DNA of 49,449 nt from Candidatus Sulfopaludibacter sp. Lineage in GTDB: Bacteria; Acidobacteriota; Terriglobia; Bryobacterales; Bryobacteraceae. The notes below the pieces were generated by a model. That model was not told the DNA's origin, did not search any database, and worked only from the letters and a program-made list of their open reading frames with translations. The stretch is taken from assembly GCA_031292755.1 (NCBI GenBank), contig JARLGM010000033.1, forward strand, positions 1 through 49,449, in the 5' to 3' direction. The translations under genes were made by a program, and so were the position numbers. How positions within the stretch are numbered: the stretch's first letter is position 1; each line of letters opens with the position of its first letter. This document shows, in pieces, positions 19,606-28,695 of the stretch.

Positions 19606-22419
19606 CTACCGCACGAGTTCGGCGGTCTGCGGAGCGTCCTGCTTGTGCTTGCATTCCGGGTTGGGGCATTGCCACACCGCACCGGCCTTCAGCCACTTCT
19701 CCACCATGTAGGGACTGCTGCACTCCGGACACTTCTCCGCGATGGGCTTGCCCCAGGCGACGAACTTGCATTCGGGCCAGCGCGCGCAGCCATAAAAGGT
19801 CTTACCTTTCCTGCTGCGCCGCTCCACCACTTCGCCTTCCGTGCATTCCGGACACTTCACGCCGATGGTCTTCTGCTTGACGTATTTGCACGTGGGGTAA
19901 TTGCTGCAGGCGGTGAATTCGCCGAAGCGCCCCGACTTCAGCACCAGGTGATTGCCGCAGGTGGGGCACTTCTCCTCCAGCGGCTGGTCGGGTTTCTTCT
20001 GGGCGCCGCCGATCTGCTTGGTGGTCTTGCATTCGGGAAATCCGGAGCATGCGAAGAAGGTGCCGAACCGCCCCTTCTTGAGCACCATGGGACGCCCGCA
20101 GTTTTCGCAGTACTCCTCTTCACCCTGCTCGCTCAGGTCTACCTTGTCGACATCGGGCAGGTCCACCGTGAGTTCGCGCGTGTAAGTGCAGAGTTCATCT
20201 TTTCTGCGCCAAACCAACTTAACGCCTTCGAACGTGTCTTCCAGGTCCACCGTGTAGAACTCGGCCATCCGGGAATAGCGCGCCAGAATTTTGGACAGCC
20301 GCGTCTCAACGATATCGCGATCCTTCCGCACTTGTATCGCAATCGCGCTATCCTGCTGGTCCATACGCTCCCGCGTACTTTTGGAAACCTGGAAATCCGG
20401 GCGCAGGATGAAACTGCCGTCCTGACCCCAACTGATTTCGACCCCCGGATGCTGCTCCCAAATCTTCCACTTGCCGATCTTCTCCAGCCGCGTGGCGATG
20501 TTCTTGCTCAACCTGCCTCGCCGCAAGACAATCTCCTTCTCCAGTTTTTCGAGATCCGCTTCCGCGCTCCTGGGTGAGAAGTCCGGGTAACCGGTGCAGG
20601 CGAAGAAACTGCCGTGCTTGCCCCACTTGATCACCAGGGGCTTGCCGCATTTCTCGCACATCAAGTCGGTGGGTTTTTCCATCCGCTTGATATCGACCAT
20701 GTGCTCTTCGGCGTGCTTCAGATCCTTGTCGAAGCGTTCGTAGAACTCGCTCATCGCCTGGCGCCAGTCGCGCTGGCCCTCTTCGATCTCGTCGAGTTCC
20801 TCTTCCATCTGGGCGGTATACTTCACGTCGAAGATGTCGTCGAAGCTTTCGAGCAGCAGGTCCGTTACAACCATACCGAGCTCGGTGGGGGTGAACCGGC
20901 CGCCTTCCTTTTTTACGTACTCGCGCTCCTGAATGGTCGACAGGATGGACGCGTAGGTGGATGGACGGCCCACACCGTCGGCCTCCAACCGCTTCACCAG
21001 AGTGGCTTCGTTGTAGCGCGGCGGCGGCTCGGTGAAATGCTGCTCGGGCAGCAGGGCTTTCAGGCGCAACACCTCGCCCTCCGCCACCTTCGGCAGACGA
21101 TGCTTCTCCTCTTCGTCTTCCTCGTCTGTCTGGTCTTTGCCTTCTTCGTAGACCTTGAGGAACCCTTCGAACTTGCGCACCGAACCGGTGGCGCGGAAGG
21201 TATAATCCACGTCGTTGTTGCCTTGGGCCGATACGTCGATGGTGGTCTGGTCGTACAGCGCCGGCATCATCTGGCAGGCCACGAAGCGGTTCCAGATCAG
21301 CCGGTACACCTTCATTTCGTCTTCGGCCAGGTACTTTTCCACCGTCTCCGGGGCATAGGCCATGGAGGTGGGGCGGATGGCTTCGTGCGCGTCCTGCGCG
21401 CCCTTCTTCGATTTGAAGACATTGGGAGCGTCCGGCAGAAACTCCCGGCCGTACCGTTCCTCGATGAAGTGGCGCGCATCGGCCACGGCGTCATCGGAGA
21501 CGCGCGTGGAATCGGAACGCATGTAAGTGATCAGACCGACGGATTCAGTCCCGATGTCCACACCTTCATACAGCCGCTGCGCCAGCATCATGGTGCGCTT
21601 CACGCTGAAGCGCAGTTTGCGGGACGATTCCTGCTGCAAGGTGGACGTGATGAACGGGGCCACCGGATTGCGCTTCTTCTCCCGCGTCGCAACGCTCTTG
21701 ACGGTGTAGTTCGCGCCTTCGAGCGCGGCGAGGATTTCGTCCGATGCCTGCTTCGACCCAACCTCGGCCGTCTGCTCGCCGATGCGCGTCAGGCGCGCCG
21801 AGAGAACCGGAGCCTTCCTGGCGTTCAGGTCCGCGTCCAGCGTCCAGTATTCCTTGGGAAAGAACGCGCGGATCTCGCGCTCCCGTTCGACAATCAGGCG
21901 CAGGGCCACGGTCTGCACGCGTCCGGCGGAAAGCCCGCGGCGCACTTTGTCCCACAGCAGCGGCGAAATTTTGTAGCCCACCAGACGGTCCAAAACGCGG
22001 CGCGCCTGCTGGGCGTCCACCAGCGCCACGTTCACCTGTCCGGGTTTTTCGAACGCTTTTTCAATGGCCTTCTTGGTGATTTCGTTGAACATCACCCGGA
22101 AGATGTGCGGGCCGCCTTTTTTCTGTAGTTCTTCCTGCAGGTGGTAGCAGATGGCCTCGCCTTCGCGGTCCGGGTCGGCCGCGAGATAAATGTTATCGAC
22201 ACCCTTGGCGGCAGCCTTGAGCTCACTAATGAGCTTCTTCTTGCCCTCGATGACTTCGTAGCGCGGTTCGAAACCGTGCTCGATATCTACCGCCAGGTCC
22301 TTCTTGGGAAGATCCTTGATATGACCGAGGGAAGCTTTAACTACGAACTGCTTGCCCAGGTATTTGTTGATGGTCTTCGCCTTAGTAGGCGATTCCACGA
22401 TTACCAGAGCCTTTGGCAT
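19606..22419 (-). CDS. topA: DNA topoisomerase I
   Basis: This type IA topoisomerase relaxes negative supercoils by a transient break in one strand. At 937 residues it is slightly longer than E. coli TopA. The N-terminal Toprim domain has Glu9 (VIVESP) and the acidic triad Asp82/Asp84/Glu86 (DPDREGEA). The nicking Tyr299 lies in GLITYMRSDST. The C-terminal third carries five zinc-ribbon-like repeats; four have the full CxxC...C...C set, while the first (CEKCGKPL...FFACTGYPDFS) lacks its last Cys. The start ATG at 22419 has no strong Shine-Dalgarno, but the gene lies 37 nt downstream of dprA on the same strand, a common pairing. Confidence 0.97.
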   Translation of the reverse strand: MPKALVIVESPTKAKTINKYLGKQFVVKASLGHIKDLPKKDLAVDIEHGFEPRYEVIEGKKKLISELKAAAKGVDNIYLAADPDREGEAICYHLQEELQKKGGPHIFRVMFNEITKKAIEKAFEKPGQVNVALVDAQQARRVLDRLVGYKISPLLWDKVRRGLSAGRVQTVALRLIVEREREIRAFFPKEYWTLDADLNARKAPVLSARLTRIGEQTAEVGSKQASDEILAALEGANYTVKSVATREKKRNPVAPFITSTLQQESSRKLRFSVKRTMMLAQRLYEGVDIGTESVGLITYMRSDSTRVSDDAVADARHFIEERYGREFLPDAPNVFKSKKGAQDAHEAIRPTSMAYAPETVEKYLAEDEMKVYRLIWNRFVACQMMPALYDQTTIDVSAQGNNDVDYTFRATGSVRKFEGFLKVYEEGKDQTDEEDEEEKHRLPKVAEGEVLRLKALLPEQHFTEPPPRYNEATLVKRLEADGVGRPSTYASILSTIQEREYVKKEGGRFTPTELGMVVTDLLLESFDDIFDVKYTAQMEEELDEIEEGQRDWRQAMSEFYERFDKDLKHAEEHMVDIKRMEKPTDLMCEKCGKPLVIKWGKHGSFFACTGYPDFSPRSAEADLEKLEKEIVLRRGRLSKNIATRLEKIGKWKIWEQHPGVEISWGQDGSFILRPDFQVSKSTRERMDQQDSAIAIQVRKDRDIVETRLSKILARYSRMAEFYTVDLEDTFEGVKLVWRRKDELCTYTRELTVDLPDVDKVDLSEQGEEEYCENCGRPMVLKKGRFGTFFACSGFPECKTTKQIGGAQKKPDQPLEEKCPTCGNHLVLKSGRFGEFTACSNYPTCKYVKQKTIGVKCPECTEGEVVERRSRKGKTFYGCARWPECKFVAWGKPIAEKCPECSSPYMVEKWLKAGAVWQCPNPECKHKQDAPQTAELVR

Positions 22420-22456
22420 ATTTTCTTTCGGAATGATGGCAGATTACCCAGTGACG

Positions 22457-23629
22457 TTACCACACTTTAACAAAATTCTTTCCCGGCATTTGTTTGACAA
22501 GGCCCAGCATTTCCAGTTCGAAGAGCGCGGCAATGAGTTCCGACGGTGAAATATCTTCCACCTTTTCAAGCAGATCGTCTAAGTGTATGGCGATATCCAC
22601 TTGCAGGGCGCCGAGGGCCTGACGTGCGGCTATGCTCAACTCCGGAGCCGGTTCACTTAATAATGATGCCTGCTCCCCTTCCGAGGATGCAGTGTCGCCG
22701 AGGAGGCGTTTGCGGCTCCTATCTATTAGATGCCGGCGGGATTCAGGCGGTAGTTCAACGATCACGTCGTTCCAGTCCTGCACCAGCCGGGCGCCTTGCT
22801 TAATCAACAGGTTAGGTCCCCAACTCAATTTCGACGTGATGTTTCCCGGCACGGCAAACACTTCGCGGCCCTGATCCATGGCCAGCTTTGCAGTAATGGC
22901 CGATCCGCTGTACTGCGCGCCTTCCACCACCAGGACGCCGAGACTCATACCGCTGATGATGCGATTGCGAATCGGAAAGTTTTGCGGAAACGCGGTGGTG
23001 CCCATGGGGAACTCGGAAACAATCAATCCCCGGGCCGCGATCTCCGCCGCCAGTTTTCTATTTTCCGCGGGATACACGATGTCGACGCCGCAGCCGAGCA
23101 CCGCCACGGTATCGCCGCCCGCCGCGAGTGTGCCGCGGTGTGCCGCCGTATCCACGCCGCGAGCCATTCCGCTGGCGATGGTGAGGCCGGCATGCGCCAG
23201 GTCGCCCGACAAGCGCTCGGCGACAGCCAGACCATAAGGCGTGGGACGCCGGGTTCCCACAACGCCCAGCATCAACGATTGCAGCAGTTCCACGCGGCCC
23301 CGCACGAGCAGTAACACCGGTGGATCGAAAATCTCTCGCAGCGGCTGGGGATAGCGCGGATCGCCGATGGTCACCACTTCGGCGCCGGCATCCAGCATCT
23401 TTTGCTGCTGCGCCGCGGCGTCCTCGAAAGAGCAGCCGCTGGCGATGGATTGCGCCACCGTGCCACTCAGACCGGCGCCTTCCAGTTCCGTGCGGGCAGC
23501 ACGAAAGATCGCCTGCGGGGTCCGAAAGCGGTCCAGCAGTTTGCCCGATGTTCTGGTACCCAGACCCGGGATCAGTTTGAGAGCCAGCCAGTAAAGTTCT
23601 TCTTCCCGGCTAAGAACGGAAGAAACCAT
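22457..23629 (-). CDS. dprA: DNA-processing protein DprA/Smf
   Basis: DprA binds incoming single-stranded DNA during natural transformation and loads RecA. This 390-residue protein has an N-terminal helix-hairpin-helix-like segment (LALKLIPGLGTRTSGKLLDRF). A Rossmann-like DprA core follows (VVGTRRPTPYGLAVAERLSGDLA, IASGMARGVDTAAHRGTL, VLGCGVDIVYPAENRKL, GSAITAKLAMDQGREVFAVPG). A C-terminal winged-helix-like tail completes it (LHLDDLLEKVEDISPSELIAALFELEMLGLV region). The ATG at 23629 is chosen; an in-frame TTG at 23641 would add four residues. It precedes topA by 37 nt and is probably co-transcribed with it. Competence machinery is not visible in the window. Confidence 0.95.
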   Translation of the reverse strand: MVSSVLSREEELYWLALKLIPGLGTRTSGKLLDRFRTPQAIFRAARTELEGAGLSGTVAQSIASGCSFEDAAAQQQKMLDAGAEVVTIGDPRYPQPLREIFDPPVLLLVRGRVELLQSLMLGVVGTRRPTPYGLAVAERLSGDLAHAGLTIASGMARGVDTAAHRGTLAAGGDTVAVLGCGVDIVYPAENRKLAAEIAARGLIVSEFPMGTTAFPQNFPIRNRIISGMSLGVLVVEGAQYSGSAITAKLAMDQGREVFAVPGNITSKLSWGPNLLIKQGARLVQDWNDVIVELPPESRRHLIDRSRKRLLGDTASSEGEQASLLSEPAPELSIAARQALGALQVDIAIHLDDLLEKVEDISPSELIAALFELEMLGLVKQMPGKNFVKVW

Positions 23630-23730
23630 GAGGGGAGACAACCTGAAGCTTCACGCTATCAGGGTCGGGCGGTTTCGCGCAAGTGGCGTAACTTTTTACA
23701 ACGAGGTTCGGAACAAGGATATAGGCTTCG

Positions 23731-24756
23731 CTAGCGCCAGCGGAACAGCTTCAACGCGACCGCGAAGCAGACCACCAGCCATGCGGCAAGGACGCCGATC
23801 TGGGGTCCCACCTGCGCGAGGCCGGCGCCTTGCAGCATGTTGGCGCGGAGGGCATCGATGATGGCGGTGAGGGGCAGCGCCTTGATCACGGGCTGGACCG
23901 CATCCGGAAACCGCTGGGCGGAGAAGAAGACGCCGGAGACGATCCACATGGGCATCATGACGCAGTTCATGATGCCCGAGGCCGCCTCGATGGTCTGGGC
24001 GCGCGAGGCGATCAACAGTCCGAGCGAGCTGAAGGAGAGGGAGGCGAGCACGCAAAGCAGGGCCAGATCGGCGATGGCGCCGCGCACGGGAACGCCGAAT
24101 ACGAACCAGCCGAAGCCCAGCACCGCAGCTACCTCCACGGCAAGCAGCACCAGGCGCGACAGGACGAACGAGAGTAAGTAATAGTGCCTGGGCATGGGAG
24201 TGGCAACCAGCCGCTTGATGAGCTTCTTGCGGCGCGCGTCCACGATGGCGAAGCCCAGGCCCCAAATGGCGCTGCCCATCAGGTTCATGCCGAGCAGACC
24301 GGGCACCAGAAAATCGATGTACCGGGAACCGGGCTCGCGGAGAATCCGGTCGCGTGAGCCAACCGGGTTTTTGCGCCCTGCACCGTTCTCGATGGCATCC
24401 TCGGCCAACATGCGGGCGCTGCGCGCATCGGGATTGGTGTTGTCGTAGTTGTAGACGACAACTCCACCGGTAGCCGGCGTCACCAATAGCGCGATCTTGC
24501 CGTTCCGTAGGGCGGCGGTCCCCTCGGCTCCGGACAATACCTGGACATCCAGCAGTTTTTCCCGGCGGAGGGACTGCGCGAATTCCGGAGTCAGCGTGCC
24601 GATCTTCAGGACGTCGGGCGGCCGGTTGCGGAATGCGATGCCCAGGCCCGCGGCCAGCAGGATGGGAAAAATGAAGACCCAGAAAATCGCCTCCGGTTCG
24701 CGCACGAATTCGCGGAAGCGCACCAGCGTGAGTTGTGCCAGGGGATGTTCACTCAT
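23731..24756 (-). CDS. ABC-2 type transporter permease
   Basis: This 341-residue membrane protein has one N-terminal membrane segment (EAIFWVFIFPILLAAGLG). An extracytoplasmic loop follows (about residues 45-150), then five or so C-terminal segments (YIDFLVPGLLGMNLMGSAIWG onward). This is the ABC-2 permease layout used for drug, lipid or polysaccharide export, and the block FSSLGLLIASRAQT is typical. The start codon overlaps the end of the ATPase gene by 8 nt, so the two are translated together as an exporter. The transported substrate is unknown; the closest described pattern is the DrrA/DrrB or NodI/NodJ type pair. Confidence 0.88.
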   Translation of the reverse strand: MSEHPLAQLTLVRFREFVREPEAIFWVFIFPILLAAGLGIAFRNRPPDVLKIGTLTPEFAQSLRREKLLDVQVLSGAEGTAALRNGKIALLVTPATGGVVVYNYDNTNPDARSARMLAEDAIENGAGRKNPVGSRDRILREPGSRYIDFLVPGLLGMNLMGSAIWGLGFAIVDARRKKLIKRLVATPMPRHYYLLSFVLSRLVLLAVEVAAVLGFGWFVFGVPVRGAIADLALLCVLASLSFSSLGLLIASRAQTIEAASGIMNCVMMPMWIVSGVFFSAQRFPDAVQPVIKALPLTAIIDALRANMLQGAGLAQVGPQIGVLAAWLVVCFAVALKLFRWR

Positions 24757-25681
24757 CGCGCAAGCGGCGTCCCGTAAGGGCGACGAACACGTCCTCCAAG
24801 GTGGCGGAATGGGTGCGCAGTTCGGTCAGCGGGACCGCCTGACGGCCCAATTCCTCGATCAGAGCGGGTACGGCGCGGTGCAGTTCGGTGACCTGCATCC
24901 GCACGGCGCCGTTTTCCGGGCGCACTTCGCGGACGCCTTCAATCCGGGTGAGAGCGGAGACATCCAACGGATGCCCGGCGCTTCCGGCGGAGAACACCAC
25001 CATGTGCTCGATGCCGATGGAGGCGATCAATTCGCGCGGCGTGCCAAGAGCGATGATCCTGCCATGATCCATGATGGCCACGCGATCGCAGAGGCGTTCG
25101 GCTTCATCCATGTAATGGGTGGTGATGAGGATGGTGCGGCCGGATTCCTTGAAGCGCTCGATGAGGTCCCACAACTGGCGGCGGGCCTGGGGGTCGAGGC
25201 CGGTGGTGGGCTCGTCAAGGAACAGGAAATCGGGATCGCCGACCAGGGCGCAGGCCATGGCGAGGCGCTGCTTCTGCCCGCCGGAGAGGGCCCCGACACG
25301 CGAATTCCGCTTCTCGTCTAGTTGCACCAGGGCGATCACCTCATCGGGCGCCGGCCCCTTGCGAAAGAAACTGCGGAACAGGCGGATCGTCTCAAGGACG
25401 GTCAGCTTTTCGGAAAGCTGCGTTTCCTGAAGCTGGATGCCGAGCCGCTGGCGCAGTTCCGGTGCGCCGGTGCTCCAGCGCAAGCCGAGCAGTTCCACAT
25501 CGCCGGAATCGGGCGCCGTGAGACCCTCGCAAATTTCGATGGTGGTGGTCTTTCCGGCGCCGTTGGGACCGAGCAGTCCGAAGCATTCGCCGTACGCCAC
25601 TTCCAGATCGAGGCCGTTTACCGCCACGACGTCCTTGTATTCCTTGCGAAGGTTGCGCAGTCGCAACGCGGCATCGGGCAT
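24749..25681 (-). CDS. ABC transporter ATP-binding protein
   Basis: This 310-residue cytoplasmic ATPase drives the permease encoded just downstream. It has Walker A GPNGAGKTTT (about residues 38-47), a Q-loop (QLQETQL), the signature LSGGQKQRL, Walker B FLFLDEPTTGLD and the H-loop in ITTHYMDEAERL. A C-terminal extension of about 80 residues (PENGAVRMQVTELHRAVPALIEEL...) is the usual one of the drug-export (DrrA-like) subfamily. The ATG at 25681 is chosen over TTG at 25684. TATACT lies 7 nt before it and no strong Shine-Dalgarno is present. The gene diverges from the fructose-bisphosphate aldolase gene. Confidence 0.93.
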   Translation of the reverse strand: MPDAALRLRNLRKEYKDVVAVNGLDLEVAYGECFGLLGPNGAGKTTTIEICEGLTAPDSGDVELLGLRWSTGAPELRQRLGIQLQETQLSEKLTVLETIRLFRSFFRKGPAPDEVIALVQLDEKRNSRVGALSGGQKQRLAMACALVGDPDFLFLDEPTTGLDPQARRQLWDLIERFKESGRTILITTHYMDEAERLCDRVAIMDHGRIIALGTPRELIASIGIEHMVVFSAGSAGHPLDVSALTRIEGVREVRPENGAVRMQVTELHRAVPALIEELGRQAVPLTELRTHSATLEDVFVALTGRRLRDE

Positions 25682-25688
25682 CAAGCCT

Positions 25689-25694
25689 AGTATA
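25689..25694 (-). promoter_or_regulatory. -10-like hexamer (TATACT) 7 nt before the ABC ATPase gene
   Basis: On the minus strand TATACT (5 of 6 to consensus) is 7 nt before ATG 25681. A poor -35 (TTGCGG) occurs 19 nt further upstream. This arrangement would give a leaderless or nearly leaderless message. Confidence 0.4.
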
Positions 25695-25780
25695 GGTAAA
25701 CTTGCAGGCTTTCCCGCAATGGTGATAGCTTGAGTATTAACGATCCCAAGGTACTTTTTTTCAAAGGAGCCCCCACAAAA

Positions 25781-26803
25781 ATGCCATTAGTATCGATGCG
25801 TCAGCTTCTGGACGAAGCAGCAAAAGGCGGTTATGGTGTTGGCGCGTTCAACGTCAACAATATGGAACAGATTCAGTCGATCATGGAAGCAGCCCGCGAG
25901 ACCAAATCGCCGGTGATTATCCAGGCGAGCCGCGGCGCGCGCGCTTATTCGCAGGATCGGTTTCTGTATCACCTCATGATTGCCGCCACCGAAATTTATC
26001 CCGAAATTCCCACCGTGCTGCACCTGGATCACGGCAATTCCGTGGAAACCTGCAAGAGCGCCATCGAAATGGGTTTCACCAGCGTGATGATGGATGGATC
26101 GCTGATGGCCGACGGCAAAACGCCGTCGAGTTTCGAATATAACGTGGACGTGACGCGCCAGGTAGTGGAATTGGCGCACGCCAAGGGTGTGACGGTGGAA
26201 GGCGAAATCGGCTGCCTGGGCGGAATTGAAGACGGGCACGGCGCCGGCCTCGACGGCCTGAGCCACCTCACCGATCCGGAGCAGGCCGTGGAGTTTGTGA
26301 AGCAGACCGGCCTGGATGCCCTGGCGATCGCGATCGGCACCAGCCACGGCGCGTACAAGTTCAGCAGCAAGCCCACCGGGGAAACTCTGAAGATGCAGCG
26401 TCTGATCGAGATCCACAAGCGCCTGCCGAAGACGCACCTGGTGATGCACGGCTCTTCCAGTGTGCCGAAAGATCTGCAGGACATCATCAATCAGTACGGC
26501 GGAAAGCTGAAACCCACGTGGGGCGTGCCGGTGGAAGAGATCCAGCTTGGCATTAAGAACGGCGTGCGCAAGATCAACGTAGACACCGACAACCGCCTGG
26601 CCATCACCGGGGCCATCCGCAAGGTGTTCATGGAGAAGCCCGAGGAATTCGACCCGCGCAGCTACCTGAAGCCGGCGCGCGAAGCGATGAAGAAAGTGGT
26701 GGCCCTGCGCATGACTCAGTTCGGGCAGGCAGGCCATGCGAGCGACTACACGCCCATCCCGCTGGCGGAGATGGCCACGCGGTACGAAACGGTCGCGGTG
26801 TAA
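25781..26803 (+). CDS. fba: Fructose-bisphosphate aldolase, class II
   Basis: This zinc-dependent aldolase cleaves fructose-1,6-bisphosphate to two triose phosphates in glycolysis and runs in reverse in gluconeogenesis. The 340-residue protein shows the class II blocks LHLDHG (Asp83, zinc ligand His84), [19 protein letters not shown] (second zinc His), HGSSSVP (third zinc His) and [11 protein letters not shown] (phosphate binding). The ATG at 25781 is supported by AAGGAG at 25764-25769, 11 nt upstream; an in-frame ATG-like start at 25730 lacks a ribosome site and would add an atypical N-terminus. It is a single gene here, divergent from the ABC exporter. Confidence 0.95.
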   Translation: MPLVSMRQLLDEAAKGGYGVGAFNVNNMEQIQSIMEAARETKSPVIIQASRGARAYSQDRFLYHLMIAATEIYPEIPTVLHLDHGNSVETCKSAIEMGFTSVMMDGSLMADGKTPSSFEYNVDVTRQVVELAHAKGVTVEGEIGCLGGIEDGHGAGLDGLSHLTDPEQAVEFVKQTGLDALAIAIGTSHGAYKFSSKPTGETLKMQRLIEIHKRLPKTHLVMHGSSSVPKDLQDIINQYGGKLKPTWGVPVEEIQLGIKNGVRKINVDTDNRLAITGAIRKVFMEKPEEFDPRSYLKPAREAMKKVVALRMTQFGQAGHASDYTPIPLAEMATRYETVAV

Positions 26804-26814
26804 ATCTCTAACGG

Positions 26815-26843
26815 TTCGCAAATCGGACTCCCTGGTCTAAAAT
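26815..26843 (+). promoter_or_regulatory. Sigma-70-like promoter upstream of the phosphatase cluster
   Basis: TTCGCA (26815-26820, 4 of 6) and TAAAAT (26838-26843, 5 of 6) are separated by exactly 17 nt. A strong Shine-Dalgarno, GGGGAGG, follows at 26851-26857. The promoter lies right after the aldolase stop codon and would drive the frameshifted small reading frame and the phosphatase operon. Confidence 0.5.
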
Positions 26844-26866
26844 ACGGATCGGGGAGGTACCTTTCC

Positions 26867-27039
26867 ATGTGGGCCGTTTATACGTTCATCGGCTACCTGA
26901 CTCTCGCCCCTCGCCCTGCTGGCGCCGGCTACCTCCAAACCTACTATCAAGTCCGAAATTGAGGGCGCACGCCAAGCGGGGAACCGCATGCCGGAAAATT
27001 GCGATACTCTCGTTTATCGGCATGATCCCGACTACTACA
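26867..27039 (+). pseudogene. Possible frameshifted remnant of a secreted protein before the phosphatase
   Basis: ATG 26867 has GGGGAGG 9 nt upstream and begins MWAVYTFIGYLTLA, then stops after 31 codons. If one base of the CCCC run at 26907-26910 is removed, the frame reads on as ...YLTLALALLAPAT, a good signal peptide. It continues through KSEIEGARQAGNRMPENCDT into a non-coding-looking shadow of the phosphatase gene. This is either a truncated secreted-protein gene, a sequencing indel, or chance. The functional protein family is not recognised. Confidence 0.35.
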
Positions 27040-28695
27040 ATGCGGCGGGCGCAGATTTCGGCCCGGCTGGGCGAATCGCGGCTGGAGGCGCTGCTGGAAT
27101 CGGCGGAACTGCTCCATGCCTCCCTGCGGGTGGAAGATCTTTTGCGGCACCTGATGCGGACGGTGATGGGCCGCCTGCTGGTGGGGCGCGCGGCAATCGC
27201 GATTCGCAAAGACGGAGAGATGCGCGTTGCCCTGGTGCGCGGGATCCCCACGCTCACGGTAGATCAGATTTTTCCGGAAAAGACGGCGAGCCAGGCGGGC
27301 ATCGAACGAATTCTGCCCATTGGCGACGCGGCCGATCCCATCGGCCTGCTCGGCATCGGCAAAGCCATGCGCGGCGAACTGGATGAGGAGGAGCAGAGTT
27401 TTTTGCACGCCTTGCTGGGGCTCGCCGCCAGCGGCATTCAGAATGCGCAGTCACACGACGAGACGGTGCGGCTGAACCGTTCGCTGGATCAGAAGATTCA
27501 GGAACTGCGCGCCCTGCTGGAAATGGTCCGCGGGCTGGCCTCGAATCTGGAGCCCGAAGGGATCGCGCAATTGCTGGCGCTGACGCTGGCCGGGCGGTGG
27601 GCGCTGCGCAAATATGGAGTGGCGGCATGGCGCGAGGGGCATCCCCTGACGCTGCGTCAGCGCGGCCTGGACCTGACGCCGCTGCTGGCGGCCAAGGAAA
27701 CTCTGGCCGGAATGCCCGACGCCCACCTCGTGCCGGAGGATCTTCACGGCCTGCCGGCAGGTTCCGTCCTTTTCCCTATGCGCTCGGGCGACGAAGTGAG
27801 CGGCGTAGTAGTGTGCGGACCGCGCCCGGCGGACCGGCCGTTTCTGGAAGGCGACCTGGAATTCGGCGCGGGACTGGTGGCCCAGGCCGCGGTGGCGTTC
27901 AACAACGCCTGGTATTTCCGCGAGACGCTGGTGGCGCAGCAACTGGAAAAAGAGCTGGCTATGGCGGCTGCCATCCAGCAGACCCTTTTTCCGGCATCGC
28001 TGCCGGAGTTGCAGCAGACGGCCATTGCCGCGCGCAACCGACAGGCGAAGCAGGTGGGCGGCGATTACTATGACGTCATCCCGCTGGCCGTTTCCAGTCC
28101 GGCCCAGCCGCATCTGCTCTGCGTAGTGGACATCTCCGGCAAGGGCATTTTCGCCTCGATCCTGATGGGCAACATTCAGGCTACGTTGCGCGCGCTGCTG
28201 CATGGCGATTCGCAACTGGGGCCGCTGGCGGGCCGCACCAACGACCTGCTTTACGCCAGCACGCCCGGGAATCGCTATGCCACGGCCTTCCTGGCATTCT
28301 ATGAGCCGGTTACGGGCGGCTTCCGTTGGGTCAACTGCGGCCACTGCGACGGCATCATTCTGCGCGCCGGCGGCGAGGTGACGCGCCTGGCGTGCACCGG
28401 GCTCGCGCTGGGCCAGTTTCCCCGCCAGAGCTACCAGGAAGAAACGTGCACGCTGGAGCCAGGCGACATTCTGGCGATTTATTCCGACGGCGTGAGCGAA
28501 GCCAATGATCTTGCCGAAGAGGAGTTCGGCACCGACCGGCTGATCGACGCGATGCGGCGCTATGCGAGCGAGAATCCCGCGGCCATTGTGGATGCCGTGT
28601 TTCGCGAGTTGGACCGATTCGTGGGCGAGGCTCCGCAGTTCGACGACATCACGCTCATGATTGTGAAACGCGCCCCCTCGGGAGAAGCGCCGTGA
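27022..28695 (+). CDS. SpoIIE/PP2C-type serine phosphatase with GAF-like sensor regions (phosphatase I)
   Basis: This 557-residue cytoplasmic protein probably dephosphorylates an anti-anti-sigma factor such as the STAS protein at 33413. The N-terminal 320 residues look like one or two GAF-type sensor domains joined by a helical linker. The C-terminal phosphatase domain keeps its metal-site residues: GGDYYD (Asp348), DISGKG (Asp370), YSDGVSEA (Asp489) and DDITL (Asp541, Asp542). The ATG at 27022 (MIPTTTMRRAQISARLGESRLE) is chosen; ATG 27040 is also possible. The frame is open further upstream to GTG 26869, but that stretch is Arg/Pro-rich and unlike protein. Its TGA overlaps the GTG of the next phosphatase (GTGA). 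Confidence 0.88.
   Translation: MIPTTTMRRAQISARLGESRLEALLESAELLHASLRVEDLLRHLMRTVMGRLLVGRAAIAIRKDGEMRVALVRGIPTLTVDQIFPEKTASQAGIERILPIGDAADPIGLLGIGKAMRGELDEEEQSFLHALLGLAASGIQNAQSHDETVRLNRSLDQKIQELRALLEMVRGLASNLEPEGIAQLLALTLAGRWALRKYGVAAWREGHPLTLRQRGLDLTPLLAAKETLAGMPDAHLVPEDLHGLPAGSVLFPMRSGDEVSGVVVCGPRPADRPFLEGDLEFGAGLVAQAAVAFNNAWYFRETLVAQQLEKELAMAAAIQQTLFPASLPELQQTAIAARNRQAKQVGGDYYDVIPLAVSSPAQPHLLCVVDISGKGIFASILMGNIQATLRALLHGDSQLGPLAGRTNDLLYASTPGNRYATAFLAFYEPVTGGFRWVNCGHCDGIILRAGGEVTRLACTGLALGQFPRQSYQEETCTLEPGDILAIYSDGVSEANDLAEEEFGTDRLIDAMRRYASENPAAIVDAVFRELDRFVGEAPQFDDITLMIVKRAPSGEAP

Noticed and set aside
26869..27021. Extended N-terminus of phosphatase I from GTG 26869
   Set aside because: The added 51 residues are Arg/Pro/Ser-rich and unlike any domain, whereas MIPTTTMRRAQISARLGES begins a plausible helix.
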